Positions 7,063 through 13,984 are shown, counted from the stretch's first letter. The stretch: 19,920 bases of DNA from Pseudonocardiales bacterium (GCA_025465405.1 JAODNL010000240.1:1-19920); one strand, 5' to 3'. Notes: generated by a model not told the origin, from the sequence alone. Translations and numbers: made by a program.

Positions 7063-8472
7063 CTACAGCGAGCAGCTCTTCTGCCCGGCGTTCAGGCCGG
7101 CCGTCGGTGCGGCGACCGGTGCCGGCGTCGCCTTCGCGCCCGTCGTAGCGCCGCCCGTCGTAGCGCCGCCCGTCGTCGTGCCGCCCGTCGTCGTGTTCGG
7201 CATGACCTTGGCCTGCCGGCCGGAGCCGGTCACCCACACCGGCTTGGTGTCGTTGATGACGGAGTCGTACAGCGCGCGTCCCTGCACGCCGTCGAGCAGG
7301 ACACGTCCGGTCATCGTCGTTCCGGGTGGCGAGTAGTTCGCGTTCGCGATCGGCGACGTGTAGAAGGCCACCCGCTTCGGGTCCAGGCCCTGCAACGACG
7401 ATGCGAGCGTGCGCAGGTCACCGAACGTCGTGCTCCTGTCGACGGTGATGGCCTTGGTGGCCGCGTTCAGGAACGACGTGAGCCGCGTCGGGCTCGTCAA
7501 CATCGAGCCGCTCATTGCCTGCCTGAGCACCGCGCCGAGGAACATCTGCTGGCGCTTGATGCGGCCCAGGTCAGAACCGTCACCAAGCGTTTCCCGGGCT
7601 CGGACGTAGGCGAGCGCCTGGGCCCCGTCGAGCCGGTTGTTGCCGACATGCAGCCGTAGCCCGCTGCCCGGATCGAAGACGTCCTGGGGGCTGCAGATCG
7701 TCACCGAACCCATCGCGCTGACCATCGCCTGGAAGCCGGAGAAGTCGATCTCCACGAAGTGGTTGACCGCGATCCCGGTCAGCTTCTGGACGGTCGCGAT
7801 CGTGCAGGATGCACCGCCGACCGTGAATGCGGAGTTGAACATGTCCGTGTGCTCGGCCACCACACCGCCGCCGGTCGCCGTGCACTGCGGGATGTCGACC
7901 CACGAGTCGCGCGGGATGCTGATGACCGTCACCTTGGACCGATCCGGCGAGAGGTGCACGAGCATCGTCGTGTCCGACCGGGCGCCGGCGACGTTGCCGA
8001 ATTTCGCGTCGGCTCCGGCCCGGGTGTCCGAGCCGATGACGAGGAAGTTCGCGGCGTTCTGCTGGCGCGCGGCGTTGCGGATATTCCGATCGTGCGGACG
8101 CAGGACGGACACCCGAGTTATCTGGTTGTTGTACTTCTGGTACGCGTAGCCGGCCAGGCCCGCAGCGCCGAGCACAAGGGCAACCGTGAACGCCGACGCC
8201 GTGGTGGCGGCCCGCCACAGCATCGAACGACCCCGCCGGCGACGGCGACGGGTAGCCGGCCGGGCCGAACGTTGCGGCGTCTCGAGCCGCTGGGCATGGC
8301 GGGCTTGCGGCGCCGGCGCGGGCATTGCCGGGCGGGAGTGCCGTGGGCGCGCGGCTCCGGCGGACGGTGCGGGCGGGCGGATGACCGGGATGCGCTCGGT
8401 GGGTGCTTCGGTGGCGGCGTGCGGCGGCGGGTAGACGGGGTCGCCGGCGAACGTGTCGTCGAAGAAGGACAC
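7063..8472 (-). CDS. LCP (LytR-CpsA-Psr) family cell-wall glycopolymer ligase
   Basis: About 469 residues. LCP enzymes attach lipid-linked glycopolymers to peptidoglycan on the outer face of the membrane. The N-terminal 90 residues are cytoplasmic, rich in Pro, Ala and Arg, ending in RRRRRRGR. One membrane helix follows at about 91-111, then the LCP domain: VIGSDTR (145-151), RSDTTM (165-170) and SIPRD (185-189) hold the conserved Asp/Arg residues that bind pyrophosphate. The tail has TTGG-type pentapeptide repeats and ends KSCSL. GTG 8472 is chosen because GGGAGG precedes it, although only 3 nt away; an in-frame GTG at 8535 is the alternative. Convergent with tyrA, 14 nt apart. The polymer attached is unknown. 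Confidence 0.92.
   Translation of the reverse strand: MSFFDDTFAGDPVYPPPHAATEAPTERIPVIRPPAPSAGAARPRHSRPAMPAPAPQARHAQRLETPQRSARPATRRRRRRGRSMLWRAATTASAFTVALVLGAAGLAGYAYQKYNNQITRVSVLRPHDRNIRNAARQQNAANFLVIGSDTRAGADAKFGNVAGARSDTTMLVHLSPDRSKVTVISIPRDSWVDIPQCTATGGGVVAEHTDMFNSAFTVGGASCTIATVQKLTGIAVNHFVEIDFSGFQAMVSAMGSVTICSPQDVFDPGSGLRLHVGNNRLDGAQALAYVRARETLGDGSDLGRIKRQQMFLGAVLRQAMSGSMLTSPTRLTSFLNAATKAITVDRSTTFGDLRTLASSLQGLDPKRVAFYTSPIANANYSPPGTTMTGRVLLDGVQGRALYDSVINDTKPVWVTGSGRQAKVMPNTTTGGTTTGGATTGGATTGAKATPAPVAAPTAGLNAGQKSCSL
7141..7200. repeat. Four 15-bp tandem repeats in LCP gene tail
   Basis: Units begin at 7141, 7156, 7171 and 7186: two are CGTCGTAGCGCCGCC, one is CGTCGTCGTGCCGCC, and the last diverges at its end. 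On minus they encode Gly-Gly-(Thr/Ala)-Thr-Thr pentapeptides in a low-complexity extracellular tail. Length changes by slippage would keep frame. Confidence 0.85.
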
Positions 8473-8540
8473 GAGCCTCCCATCGCTGGCGGTAACGAAC
8501 GCCGGTCGCGGACACCGGCACGGGGCCGCGGACACCAGGC

Positions 8541-8566
8541 CGCGCCCGGGGAGTGGCCCGGGCGCG
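8541..8566. other. Perfect 10-bp hairpin in LCP gene leader
   Basis: CGCGCCCGGG, six bases, then CCCGGGCGCG: a perfect inverted repeat with a 6-nt loop and all-GC arms. If the minus promoter at 8577-8605 is real, the LCP mRNA would start at or next to this hairpin. It may stabilise the 5' end or act as a terminator in either direction; no T-run is present. Confidence 0.6.
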
Positions 8567-8576
8567 AATGATCGAT

Positions 8577-8605
8577 ACCCTACGAGACCGTCCCGTGGCC
8601 TTCCA
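8577..8605 (-). promoter_or_regulatory. Possible promoter of LCP gene
   Basis: On minus, TGGAAG (8605-8600), a 17-nt spacer and TAGGGT (8582-8577) resemble a -35/-10 pair, placing the start near 8570. Consensus match is moderate. Confidence 0.4.
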
Positions 8606-8636
8606 GGGGGTGCCAGCGCACTGCCAGTCCGTCACT

Positions 8637-8666
8637 TTGGAGCGGCGCGACGTCGTCCCCTATGCT
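8637..8666 (+). promoter_or_regulatory. Promoter of tRNA-Glu/tRNA-Asp/chelatase unit
   Basis: TTGGAG (8637-8642), 18-nt spacer, TATGCT (8661-8666) is a good sigma-70-type promoter. Transcription would start near 8673, about 34 nt before tRNA-Glu. No other strong promoter is visible before the chelatase gene, so it probably shares this one. Confidence 0.6.
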
Positions 8667-8706
8667 GGGCGGGTCCACCAGCGGGGCTAGCATGATGCGG
8701 TTCGTC

Positions 8707-8779
8707 GCCCTCATCGTCTAGAGGCCCAGGACGCCGCCCTTTCAAGGCGGTAGCACGGGTTCGAATCCCGTTGGGGGCA
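8707..8779 (+). tRNA. tRNA-Glu (TTC)
   Basis: 73 nt. Acceptor GCCCTCA pairs with TGGGGGC (one G-T wobble), discriminator A. Anticodon stem CCGCC/GGCGG around CTTTCAA, anticodon TTC. T arm ACGGGTTCGAATCCCGT. CCA is not encoded. Confidence 0.97.
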
Positions 8780-8810
8780 CGCAGCACGTCAAAGCCCGGT
8801 CGCGGGTAGA

Positions 8811-8884
8811 GGCCCCGTAGCTCAGTTGGTTAGAGCGCCGCCCTGTCACGGCGGAGGTCGCCGGTTCAAGTCCGGTCGGGGTCG
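8811..8884 (+). tRNA. tRNA-Asp (GTC)
   Basis: 74 nt. Acceptor GGCCCCG pairs with CGGGGTC, discriminator G. Anticodon stem CCGCC/GGCGG around CTGTCAC, anticodon GTC. T arm GCCGGTTCAAGTCCGGT. 31 nt after tRNA-Glu; CCA is not encoded. The next gene's ATG follows after only two bases. Confidence 0.97.
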
Positions 8885-8886
8885 CC

Positions 8887-9558
8887 ATGCAAGACATCTC
8901 GCCGGCACCACGGCTGCTCGTCGTCGCGCACGGCACCACCTCGGCAGTTGGATCCGCCACGACGGCCCGCCTCGTCGCAGCCGTCGCGGCGGCTCGACCG
9001 TCCGTGCCTGTCGATCTCTGCTTCCTCGATGTCATCGGTCCGCGGCTGGCTGACGCACTCGACGGGTCATGCGCGCCGACGGTGGTCGTCCCGTTGCTGC
9101 TGTCCACCGGCTATCACGTGCTGACCGACATGCCGGCCGTCGTCGCCGGCCGCCCAGACGTGCGCCTCGCGCCGCACCTGGGACCCCACCCGCTGCTCGC
9201 CGACGTCCTCGCGGACCGCCTCGCTGCGGCGCGTGAGCACGAGCCGGCGTCGACGGTCCTGGTGGGCGCGGGCTCGAGCCGACCGGAAGCCGCCGCCGAG
9301 CTCGCGACCGCCGCTGACCTGCTCGCGCAGCGCGTCGGACGCCCAGTGACGGCGCTGACAATGGCCGACGACCTTGCCGCTGCCCTGGCCCACCTGCCGG
9401 CGCCGGTGGAGGTCGCGACCTACCTACTGGCCGAGGGGCAGTTCGTCTCGACGTTGCGGGCGGCGGCCGCGGGCCGGGCGACGGTCGCCGAGCCCATCGG
9501 CGTGCACCCGGCGCTGGTGTCCCTGGTGTGGGCGCGCTTCGACTCGGCCGCCGACTGA
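8887..9558 (+). CDS. CbiX/sirohydrochlorin chelatase family protein
   Basis: 223-residue soluble protein of the CbiX family, whose members insert iron or cobalt into sirohydrochlorin for siroheme or cobalamin. The first half has LLVVAHGT with the metal-site His15 and VPLLLSTGYHVLTDMP with a second conserved histidine. The second half has VLVGAGSSRPEAAAELATAADLLA and a TYLLAEGQF segment, like the degenerate second CbiX repeat of actinobacterial members. No cobalamin or sulfite-reduction gene is nearby, so iron versus cobalt cannot be decided. The ATG at 8887 lies 2 nt after tRNA-Asp, and the only purine-rich pairing (GGGG) is inside the tRNA acceptor stem. No later in-frame start keeps the AHGT motif. 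Confidence 0.87.
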   Translation: MQDISPAPRLLVVAHGTTSAVGSATTARLVAAVAAARPSVPVDLCFLDVIGPRLADALDGSCAPTVVVPLLLSTGYHVLTDMPAVVAGRPDVRLAPHLGPHPLLADVLADRLAAAREHEPASTVLVGAGSSRPEAAAELATAADLLAQRVGRPVTALTMADDLAAALAHLPAPVEVATYLLAEGQFVSTLRAAAAGRATVAEPIGVHPALVSLVWARFDSAAD

Positions 9559-9611
9559 ACCTCCTCACCCGCCGGTGCGTGACAAGGGGTGGATCGGATC
9601 GGAGGCTCATC

Positions 9612-10139
9612 ATGTCGATGCGCAGTGCCATAGCCATCACAGCTGGAGCGCTCGCGGTCGTCACCGCGTGCTCGAGTTCCAGCAAGTCCGGTGCCCCTGC
9701 CGGTGGCGGGTCGTCGTCGAGCTCGGGCGGCCAGACCTCGGCCAGCCCCGTCGCGTCGATCGCGTCGAGCGGCGGCGTGCTCACCGGACCGCACGGGCAC
9801 ACCCTCTACTTCAACACGGTCGACACGGCCACCAAGATCAGCTGCACGGGCGTGTGTGCCAGCGAATGGCCGCCGCTGACCGGCAGCGCGGCCCTTGGCA
9901 GCGGCCTCGACGCCGGCAAGTTCGGCACGGCCACCCGGCCGGACGGCGGCAAGCAGGTGACCTTCGACGGTCACCCGCTGTACGAGTTCAGCCAGGACAT
10001 GGCCGCGGGCGACAAGAAGGGCGACGGCTTCGCCGACCAGGGCGGCACGTGGCACGTGGCGAGCGTGTCCGGTGCGGCTCCAGCCACCGGTCCGAGCTCG
10101 GCGCCACCCAGCAGCAGCAGCGGCGGCTACAACTACTGA
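9612..10139 (+). CDS. Secreted-repeat lipoprotein (PF03640/COG4315 type)
   Basis: 175-residue predicted lipoprotein of unknown function. The N-terminus is a short signal peptide with lipobox Val17-Thr18-Ala19-Cys20, followed by a Ser/Gly linker. Two copies of the family repeat follow: LTGPHGHTLYFNTVDTAT...CTGVCASEWPPL, and RPDGGKQVTFDGHPLYEF...GGTWHVAS. The C-terminus is a Ser/Pro tail ending GGYNY. It should sit on the outer face of the membrane; the repeat has no established activity. ATG 9612 is chosen because GGAGG at 9601-9605 is 6 nt upstream and it begins the signal peptide; the frame is open further upstream but that part is not a signal. Single-gene unit between the chelatase and tRNA-Phe. 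Confidence 0.92.
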   Translation: MSMRSAIAITAGALAVVTACSSSSKSGAPAGGGSSSSSGGQTSASPVASIASSGGVLTGPHGHTLYFNTVDTATKISCTGVCASEWPPLTGSAALGSGLDAGKFGTATRPDGGKQVTFDGHPLYEFSQDMAAGDKKGDGFADQGGTWHVASVSGAAPATGPSSAPPSSSSGGYNY

Positions 10140-10155
10140 CGCCGGCGAGGTCCGC

Positions 10156-10161
10156 TAGACT
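10156..10161 (+). promoter_or_regulatory. Possible -10 element of tRNA-Phe
   Basis: TAGACT, about 40 nt before the tRNA and directly downstream of the lipoprotein stop. A CTGACG at 10136-10141 is too close (14 nt) to be an ideal -35. Confidence 0.35.
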
Positions 10162-10201
10162 TCCACCCGGTTCCGGCGGGCGTTCGCGTGCCCACCGGCG
10201 C

Positions 10202-10278
10202 GGCCAGGTAGCTCAGTTGGTACGAGCGACCGCCTGAAAAGCGGTAGGTCGGCGGTTCGACCCCGCCCCTGGCCACCA
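10202..10278 (+). tRNA. tRNA-Phe (GAA), CCA encoded
   Basis: Acceptor GGCCAGG pairs with CCTGGCC, discriminator A at 10275, then CCA in the DNA at 10276-10278. Anticodon stem ACCGC/GCGGT around CTGAAAA, anticodon GAA. T arm GGCGGTTCGACCCCGCC. Unlike the other three tRNAs here, its CCA is genomically encoded. Confidence 0.96.
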
Positions 10279-10347
10279 CAAGACCCCCGGAACTGCGGCC
10301 GGCCTGTGGGCCGAGGTTCGCGGGATTGTCCGAGCGGGGCCCGTGAT

Positions 10348-10379
10348 GGGCGGCCGAGCGGGCTGCTCGGAGGCCGCCC
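10348..10379. terminator. Strong hairpin between tRNA-Phe and the convergent HxlR gene
   Basis: GGGCGGCC (10348-10355) pairs with GGCCGCCC (10372-10379), and inside it GAGC (10356-10359) pairs with GCTC (10365-10368), leaving a 5-nt loop and a 3-nt bulge. Its place between converging genes suggests a bidirectional terminator, though without a T-run. Confidence 0.6.
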
Positions 10380-10384
10380 CTGCC

Positions 10385-10825
10385 TTATGCCCGGGCCGTG
10401 GGCCCGGGGGCAGCGCTGGAGTCATAGTGCTGCCGAGAGGCCAGCACCGCCTCCATGCTCGCCTCGACCTGGGCGATCAGCTCGAGCAGCTTCGCCGCTA
10501 CGTCCTGGCCTGCAGGTGTCAAGGTGTACTCGACCCGGAGCGGAAAAACACTCAGCTGATGCCGGCTGACGAACCCGTCGCGCTCCAGTGCCTGCAGCGT
10601 CTGCGCGAGGACTTTCTGGCTGACGCCGTCGACGCGGCGGCGAAGATCGTTGAACCGGATCGGTCCCTCCCGCAGCGCGGCCAGCACCAGGCTGCCCCAG
10701 CGTCCGGTCACGTGCTCGAGCACCGGACGCGACGGGCACGCGCGCGAAAAGACATCGAACGGTGGGTCATCCGCCCCGTACGCCGCGTCGCCCTTCTCAG
10801 CCACCCCGCCAATGCTACCTGACAT
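10385..10825 (-). CDS. HxlR family transcriptional regulator
   Basis: 146-residue winged-helix regulator. Cys30 in FSRACPSRPVLEHVTGRWGSLVL is the conserved N-terminal cysteine that often senses thiols or electrophiles in this family. The recognition part is RFNDLRRRVDGVSQKVLAQTLQALERDGFV, and the wing VEYTLTPAGQ follows. It is divergent from a Tat-exported SnoaL-like gene, and a GTATC dyad lies between them, so control of that gene and of itself is likely (inference). ATG 10825 starts the frame; its ribosome site is poor, and a GTG seven codons in is an alternative. The signal is unknown. Confidence 0.9.
   Translation of the reverse strand: MSGSIGGVAEKGDAAYGADDPPFDVFSRACPSRPVLEHVTGRWGSLVLAALREGPIRFNDLRRRVDGVSQKVLAQTLQALERDGFVSRHQLSVFPLRVEYTLTPAGQDVAAKLLELIAQVEASMEAVLASRQHYDSSAAPGPTARA
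10390..10408. terminator. 8-bp hairpin over the HxlR gene 3' end
   Basis: CCCGGGCC-GTG-GGCCCGGG is a perfect inverted repeat covering the last codons of the HxlR gene (stop at 10385-10387). It may pause transcription or protect the 3' end; it also constrains the C-terminal residues GPTARA. Confidence 0.45.
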
Positions 10826-10848
10826 ATACCGGTTACCTGGGGAGTGCG

Positions 10849-10863
10849 GTATCTATTTGATAC
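10849..10863. promoter_or_regulatory. GTATC-N5-GATAC dyad, probable HxlR operator
   Basis: An inverted repeat in an unusually AT-rich patch between the divergent HxlR-type and SnoaL-like genes. A TACTAT at 10861-10866 could be the -10 of the plus gene and overlaps the right arm, so binding would block it. Its assignment to HxlR rests on position. Confidence 0.6.
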
Positions 10864-10911
10864 TATAGCGTTCGGCCTGTCAACGCCACCGACCAGCGCT
10901 AGGAGCTCGCC

Positions 10912-11538
10912 ATGATCGATCGCCGTTCAATGTTGAAAGCCAGCGGCGCCGCCGCGCTCGGGACGCTTGCGCTCAGCGCCGTTGCCTCCGGCACGGATCT
11001 CGCGTTTGCGCAGAGCTCCCCCGAGCCGGCCACCTCCCCGGCCGCGCTGCTGCCCGACCCGGCCACCACGGTCGTGCCGAGCCCGCCTTTCCCGAAGGGG
11101 CTCACCCATCAGGAGCGCACGCACCTGGTGAAGTTCGACGAGCTCGACTTCGACGTGTTCACCCACGCCGAGTGGAGCCGGCTAGGCGAAAGCCACGCCC
11201 GAAACATCCGAGCCCACTGGCCCGACGGCCACTACACCGACGGCCTCGACAAGCACATCGCCGACCTCGCCGCCCTCTTCGCCTGGGCCCCGGACACCCG
11301 CATCCAAGAGCACCCGCTCCGAGTCGCCAAGGACAACCTCACCGCAGTGACCGGAGTGATGCGCGGGACGTTCACCCGGCCGATGCCCGACGGCAAGGGC
11401 GGCACCATCGCCCCCACCGGCAAGGCGTACGCGATCAACATGGCCACCGTCGGCATCTGGAACCACTCCGGCGTCATGGACGAAGAATTCCTGTTCTGGG
11501 ACAACCTCACCTTCTACCAGCAGATCGGCCTGGCGTGA
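10912..11538 (+). CDS. Tat-exported SnoaL-like / ester cyclase family protein
   Basis: 208 residues. The start MIDRRSMLKASGAAALG is a twin-arginine signal (Arg4-Arg5, then a hydrophobic stretch ending near AFAQS), so the protein is probably exported folded. The mature part is a SnoaL-like alpha+beta domain, with HARNIRAHWPDGHYTDGLDKH, an AWAPDTRI segment and FTRPMPDGKGG, as in the ester cyclase branch of the NTF2 superfamily. Substrate unknown; export argues against a polyketide-tailoring role. GGAG lies about 8 nt before ATG 10912. It is divergent from the HxlR regulator and likely controlled by it. Family call by recalled motifs, moderate certainty. Confidence 0.78.
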   Translation: MIDRRSMLKASGAAALGTLALSAVASGTDLAFAQSSPEPATSPAALLPDPATTVVPSPPFPKGLTHQERTHLVKFDELDFDVFTHAEWSRLGESHARNIRAHWPDGHYTDGLDKHIADLAALFAWAPDTRIQEHPLRVAKDNLTAVTGVMRGTFTRPMPDGKGGTIAPTGKAYAINMATVGIWNHSGVMDEEFLFWDNLTFYQQIGLA

Positions 11539-11614
11539 CCGCCCAACCAAGCCGGCCGCCGGTACCTGGATGAGAACATCGCCGCCGCCCCGCTGCGGCT
11601 CGCCGCACAAGATC

Positions 11615-11815
11615 TCAGCCGGCCGCTCCATCGGAGCAACCCGCGGCAAGCCATTCGGCGAGCAGGGCCGTCTTCCCGAAGCCGGCCGGAGCAGACAGGA
11701 CCGTCAGCGCCGACTGGGACGCGGCCCGTAGGCGTTCAGCCAGCCGCTGGCGCGGGACCGCACCCGGCCGGCGGCCCGGCAGGCGGTACTTGCTACTCAG
11801 GAGCGGACCTGGCAC
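11615..11815 (-). pseudogene. Truncated LuxR/MalT-type (LAL) regulator, N-terminal fragment
   Basis: 66 codons that begin like a large ATP-binding LuxR (LAL) regulator: PGPLLSSKYRLPGRRPGAVP, then LTVLSAPAGFGKTALLAEWLAAG, containing the Walker A motif. After EWLAAG the sequence turns to CSDGAAG and a stop. Intact relatives have roughly 850-950 residues with ATPase, TPR and a C-terminal HTH, none of which is found downstream on this strand. The GTG at 11815 has GGAC-GGAAG just upstream. It is most likely the stub of a deleted gene rather than a functional short protein. Confidence 0.75.
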
Positions 11816-12136
11816 CTTCCGGTCCTCCCGACTGGCGAGGTTGTCCCCGCCTGCACGTTGCAGGTGCCATGGTGCCGCATGGACGGGCCCCCACACCGAC
11901 GAACGAGGCCTTCAGTCCTACGTCGGGACGCGGCCTGGACGCGGTGGTTGATCTGGAGCGGTAGCGGACTTGTCCGGCGAACGAATGCCCCTCAGCTCTG
12001 GCGCCCGGCGGACGTGGACAGTGCCGCCCGGACTTCCTATCCTTGGGCTGGGTTTGGCAGCACAGCCCCGCTGAGCGATCTTGCTCGGCGTGACTGGTGT
12101 CAGGAGGCTTTCGACTTCGCCATCCCGGAGGATCTG
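11816..12136. other. Non-coding stretch before GAF-ANTAR gene
   Basis: About 320 bases without a supported gene. The plus frame of the ANTAR gene is open through it, but the composition is Trp/Arg-rich and unlike any domain. GGAGG at 12127-12131 marks the real ANTAR start. The stretch may be debris from the deletion that removed the LAL gene. Confidence 0.5.
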
Positions 12137-12946
12137 ATGAGTTCCTCATCGCTTGACCGCGGCAACGTCTCGCCGGCGCACCGAGCCGAGCGAATGAGAT
12201 CACTGCGCGTTCACCCGTCCGACCAGTTGACGACGCTGCTCGCCGGAATGCACGACCTGGTCAGGTCGACCGAGCCCGAGAGCGTCTTCACGAGCGCGGC
12301 CGAACTGAGCTCGACCGTGCTCTGCGACGTCTGCACCGTTTCCCTCGTGCTCGCCGCACAAGAGCCCTACCAGGTGACCCGTCCGGCGCAGCGTGCGGAT
12401 CTGGCCACGCCGGCAGGCGACCCTGACGAGTTGCACCCGCGTCCCCAGCTGAGCGCCGATTCGGTCATCGTGCCGATCCGGCCTCAGCCGATCGACGGGA
12501 TGCCGAGCTATCACGGTGTCTTCGTGCTCGCGTGGGACGGCACCCATCGGCCGACGCAGGTGGATGTGGCGCTGGCTCAGCTCATCGTCGACCGCGCGTG
12601 CGCCATCGTGCATGACACCCGGCTGGCCACGCTGCTGGCGCGGGAACGCGAGCGCGCGAAAAATCTGGAGATCGCCCTGGAGAGCAACCGCGAGATCGGG
12701 ACTGCGATCGGCATCCTGATGGCGCGCGAGCTGCTCACCAGCACCCAGGCATTCGACCAGCTGCGTCAGGTCAGCCAGAACACGCATCGCAAGCTGCGCG
12801 CCGTGGCCGGCGATGTCATCCTCACCGGGAAGCTGGACCCGTCGATCGGCTGCGCCGAAGCGCCCGGCCTCCGGCTCGCCCTCGTCGAGCCGGACGGCCA
12901 CGAGGAGCACGACGAGCACCGCGTCCCCGGCCGAGCACCGGAGTAG
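12137..12946 (+). CDS. GAF-ANTAR RNA-binding antiterminator regulator
   Basis: 269-residue cytoplasmic regulator. Residues about 30-160 form a GAF-like sensor, then a charged helix RERERAKNLEIALESN leads into the ANTAR domain at 176-235: REIGTAIGILMARELLTSTQAFDQLRQVSQNTHRKLRAVA shown here in part holds the conserved three-helix pattern. ANTAR domains bind paired RNA hairpins and allow transcription to read through terminators. The C-terminal 35 residues are a weakly conserved tail with HEEHDEH. ATG 12137 follows GGAGG by 5 nt. Its RNA target is not evident nearby. It ends 7 nt from the convergent UXS-like gene. Confidence 0.9.
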   Translation: MSSSSLDRGNVSPAHRAERMRSLRVHPSDQLTTLLAGMHDLVRSTEPESVFTSAAELSSTVLCDVCTVSLVLAAQEPYQVTRPAQRADLATPAGDPDELHPRPQLSADSVIVPIRPQPIDGMPSYHGVFVLAWDGTHRPTQVDVALAQLIVDRACAIVHDTRLATLLARERERAKNLEIALESNREIGTAIGILMARELLTSTQAFDQLRQVSQNTHRKLRAVAGDVILTGKLDPSIGCAEAPGLRLALVEPDGHEEHDEHRVPGRAPE

Positions 12947-12953
12947 CCGGGCC

Positions 12954-13907
12954 TCACGCCACCCGGCTCTCGGCGGCGAACCAGGCGACCGTGCGGGCGA
13001 TACCCACCTCCCACGACACGATCGGACGCCAGCCGAGCGCGGACTCGATCAGCGTGGTGTCCGGTCGGCGCACCTTCGGGTCGTCGACCACCGCATCGAC
13101 GAAGTCGATCTCCGATCGCGAACCGGTGACCTCGACGATCCGCTGGGCGATCTCGAGCACCGTCATCTCGTCGGGGTTGCCCACGTTCACCGGGCCGGCC
13201 AACTCGCCCTGTGCTACCGCGAGAACGCCCCGCACCATGTCGTCGACGTAGCAGACGGACCTGGTCTGCCGGCCGTCGCCCGTGACCGTCAGCGGCCGAC
13301 CCGTCATGGCCTGCCCGACAAACGTCGGGATGGCCCGGCCGTCGTCGGCGCGCATTCGCGGACCGTAGGTGTTGAAGATGCGCACGATCGCGGTATCCAC
13401 GCCGTGCGTGCTGCGGTAGGCCGTCGTGAGCGCCTCCGCGAAGCGCTTCGCCTCGTCGTAGACGCCGCGCGGCCCGACCGGGTTGACATGGCCCCAGTAG
13501 CTCTCCGGCTGCGGGTGGACCTGGGGGTCCCCGTACGTCTCCGACGTCGACGCCAGCACGAACCGCGCTCCCTTGTCCTTCGCGAGCCCGAGCGCGTGCA
13601 GCGTGCCTATGCTGCCCACCTTCAACGTGTGGATCGGCAGCCGCAGGTAATCCGCGGGCGAGGCCGGTGAAGCCAGGTGCACCACCAGGTCGACGTCACC
13701 GGGCACGTGCACGAAGTCGGTGACGTCGCAGCGCACCAGCCGAAAGCGTGGGTCGCTGAGCAGGTGGGCGAGGTTGCCCGGCGTGCCGGTCAGGAAGTTG
13801 TCGAGGCAGCACACTTCGGTGCCGGCGGCCAGCAGCTTCTCGCACAGATGCGAGCCGAGAAACCCGGCGCCACCGGTCACGACGGCGCGCTCAAAGGTTG
13901 GTGCCAT
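12954..13907 (-). CDS. UDP-glucuronate decarboxylase-like SDR (UDP-xylose synthase)
   Basis: 317-residue extended SDR. UXS enzymes convert UDP-glucuronate to UDP-xylose using bound NAD. Seen: NAD motif TGGAGFLGSH (11-20), STSETYGDP (120-128), HPQPESYWGHVNPVGPRGVYDEAK up to Lys154, RIFNTYGPRM, and DGRQTRSVCYVDDMV. Glu123, Tyr150 and Lys154 have the same spacing as the catalytic Glu120, Tyr147 and Lys151 recalled for human UXS1. ATG 13907 has GGGGAG 5 nt upstream. It is divergent from the carbamoyltransferase operon, suggesting that it supplies a nucleotide sugar (probably UDP-xylose) to those glycosyltransferases. A related 4,6-dehydratase or epimerase is the main alternative. Confidence 0.88.
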   Translation of the reverse strand: MAPTFERAVVTGGAGFLGSHLCEKLLAAGTEVCCLDNFLTGTPGNLAHLLSDPRFRLVRCDVTDFVHVPGDVDLVVHLASPASPADYLRLPIHTLKVGSIGTLHALGLAKDKGARFVLASTSETYGDPQVHPQPESYWGHVNPVGPRGVYDEAKRFAEALTTAYRSTHGVDTAIVRIFNTYGPRMRADDGRAIPTFVGQAMTGRPLTVTGDGRQTRSVCYVDDMVRGVLAVAQGELAGPVNVGNPDEMTVLEIAQRIVEVTGSRSEIDFVDAVVDDPKVRRPDTTLIESALGWRPIVSWEVGIARTVAWFAAESRVA

Positions 13908-13984
13908 GTCTTCTCCCCGTCGCGGCACCGCGGGGATTCCACGGCCGGCGCGTTCGACGACTGGTGCTTAACCGCCCCGGCCGC

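Noticed and set aside
7141..7200. Short regular repeats as a CRISPR array
   Set aside because: Units are 15 bp, contiguous, without spacers, and lie inside a coding frame.
8707..10278. tRNA cluster as a phage-borne tRNA array
   Set aside because: Canonical chromosomal tRNAs with housekeeping genes between them; no phage structural gene or integrase.
11858..12136. N-terminal extension of the ANTAR protein
   Set aside because: Trp/Arg-rich and unlike any domain; a good GGAGG sits right before ATG 12137.
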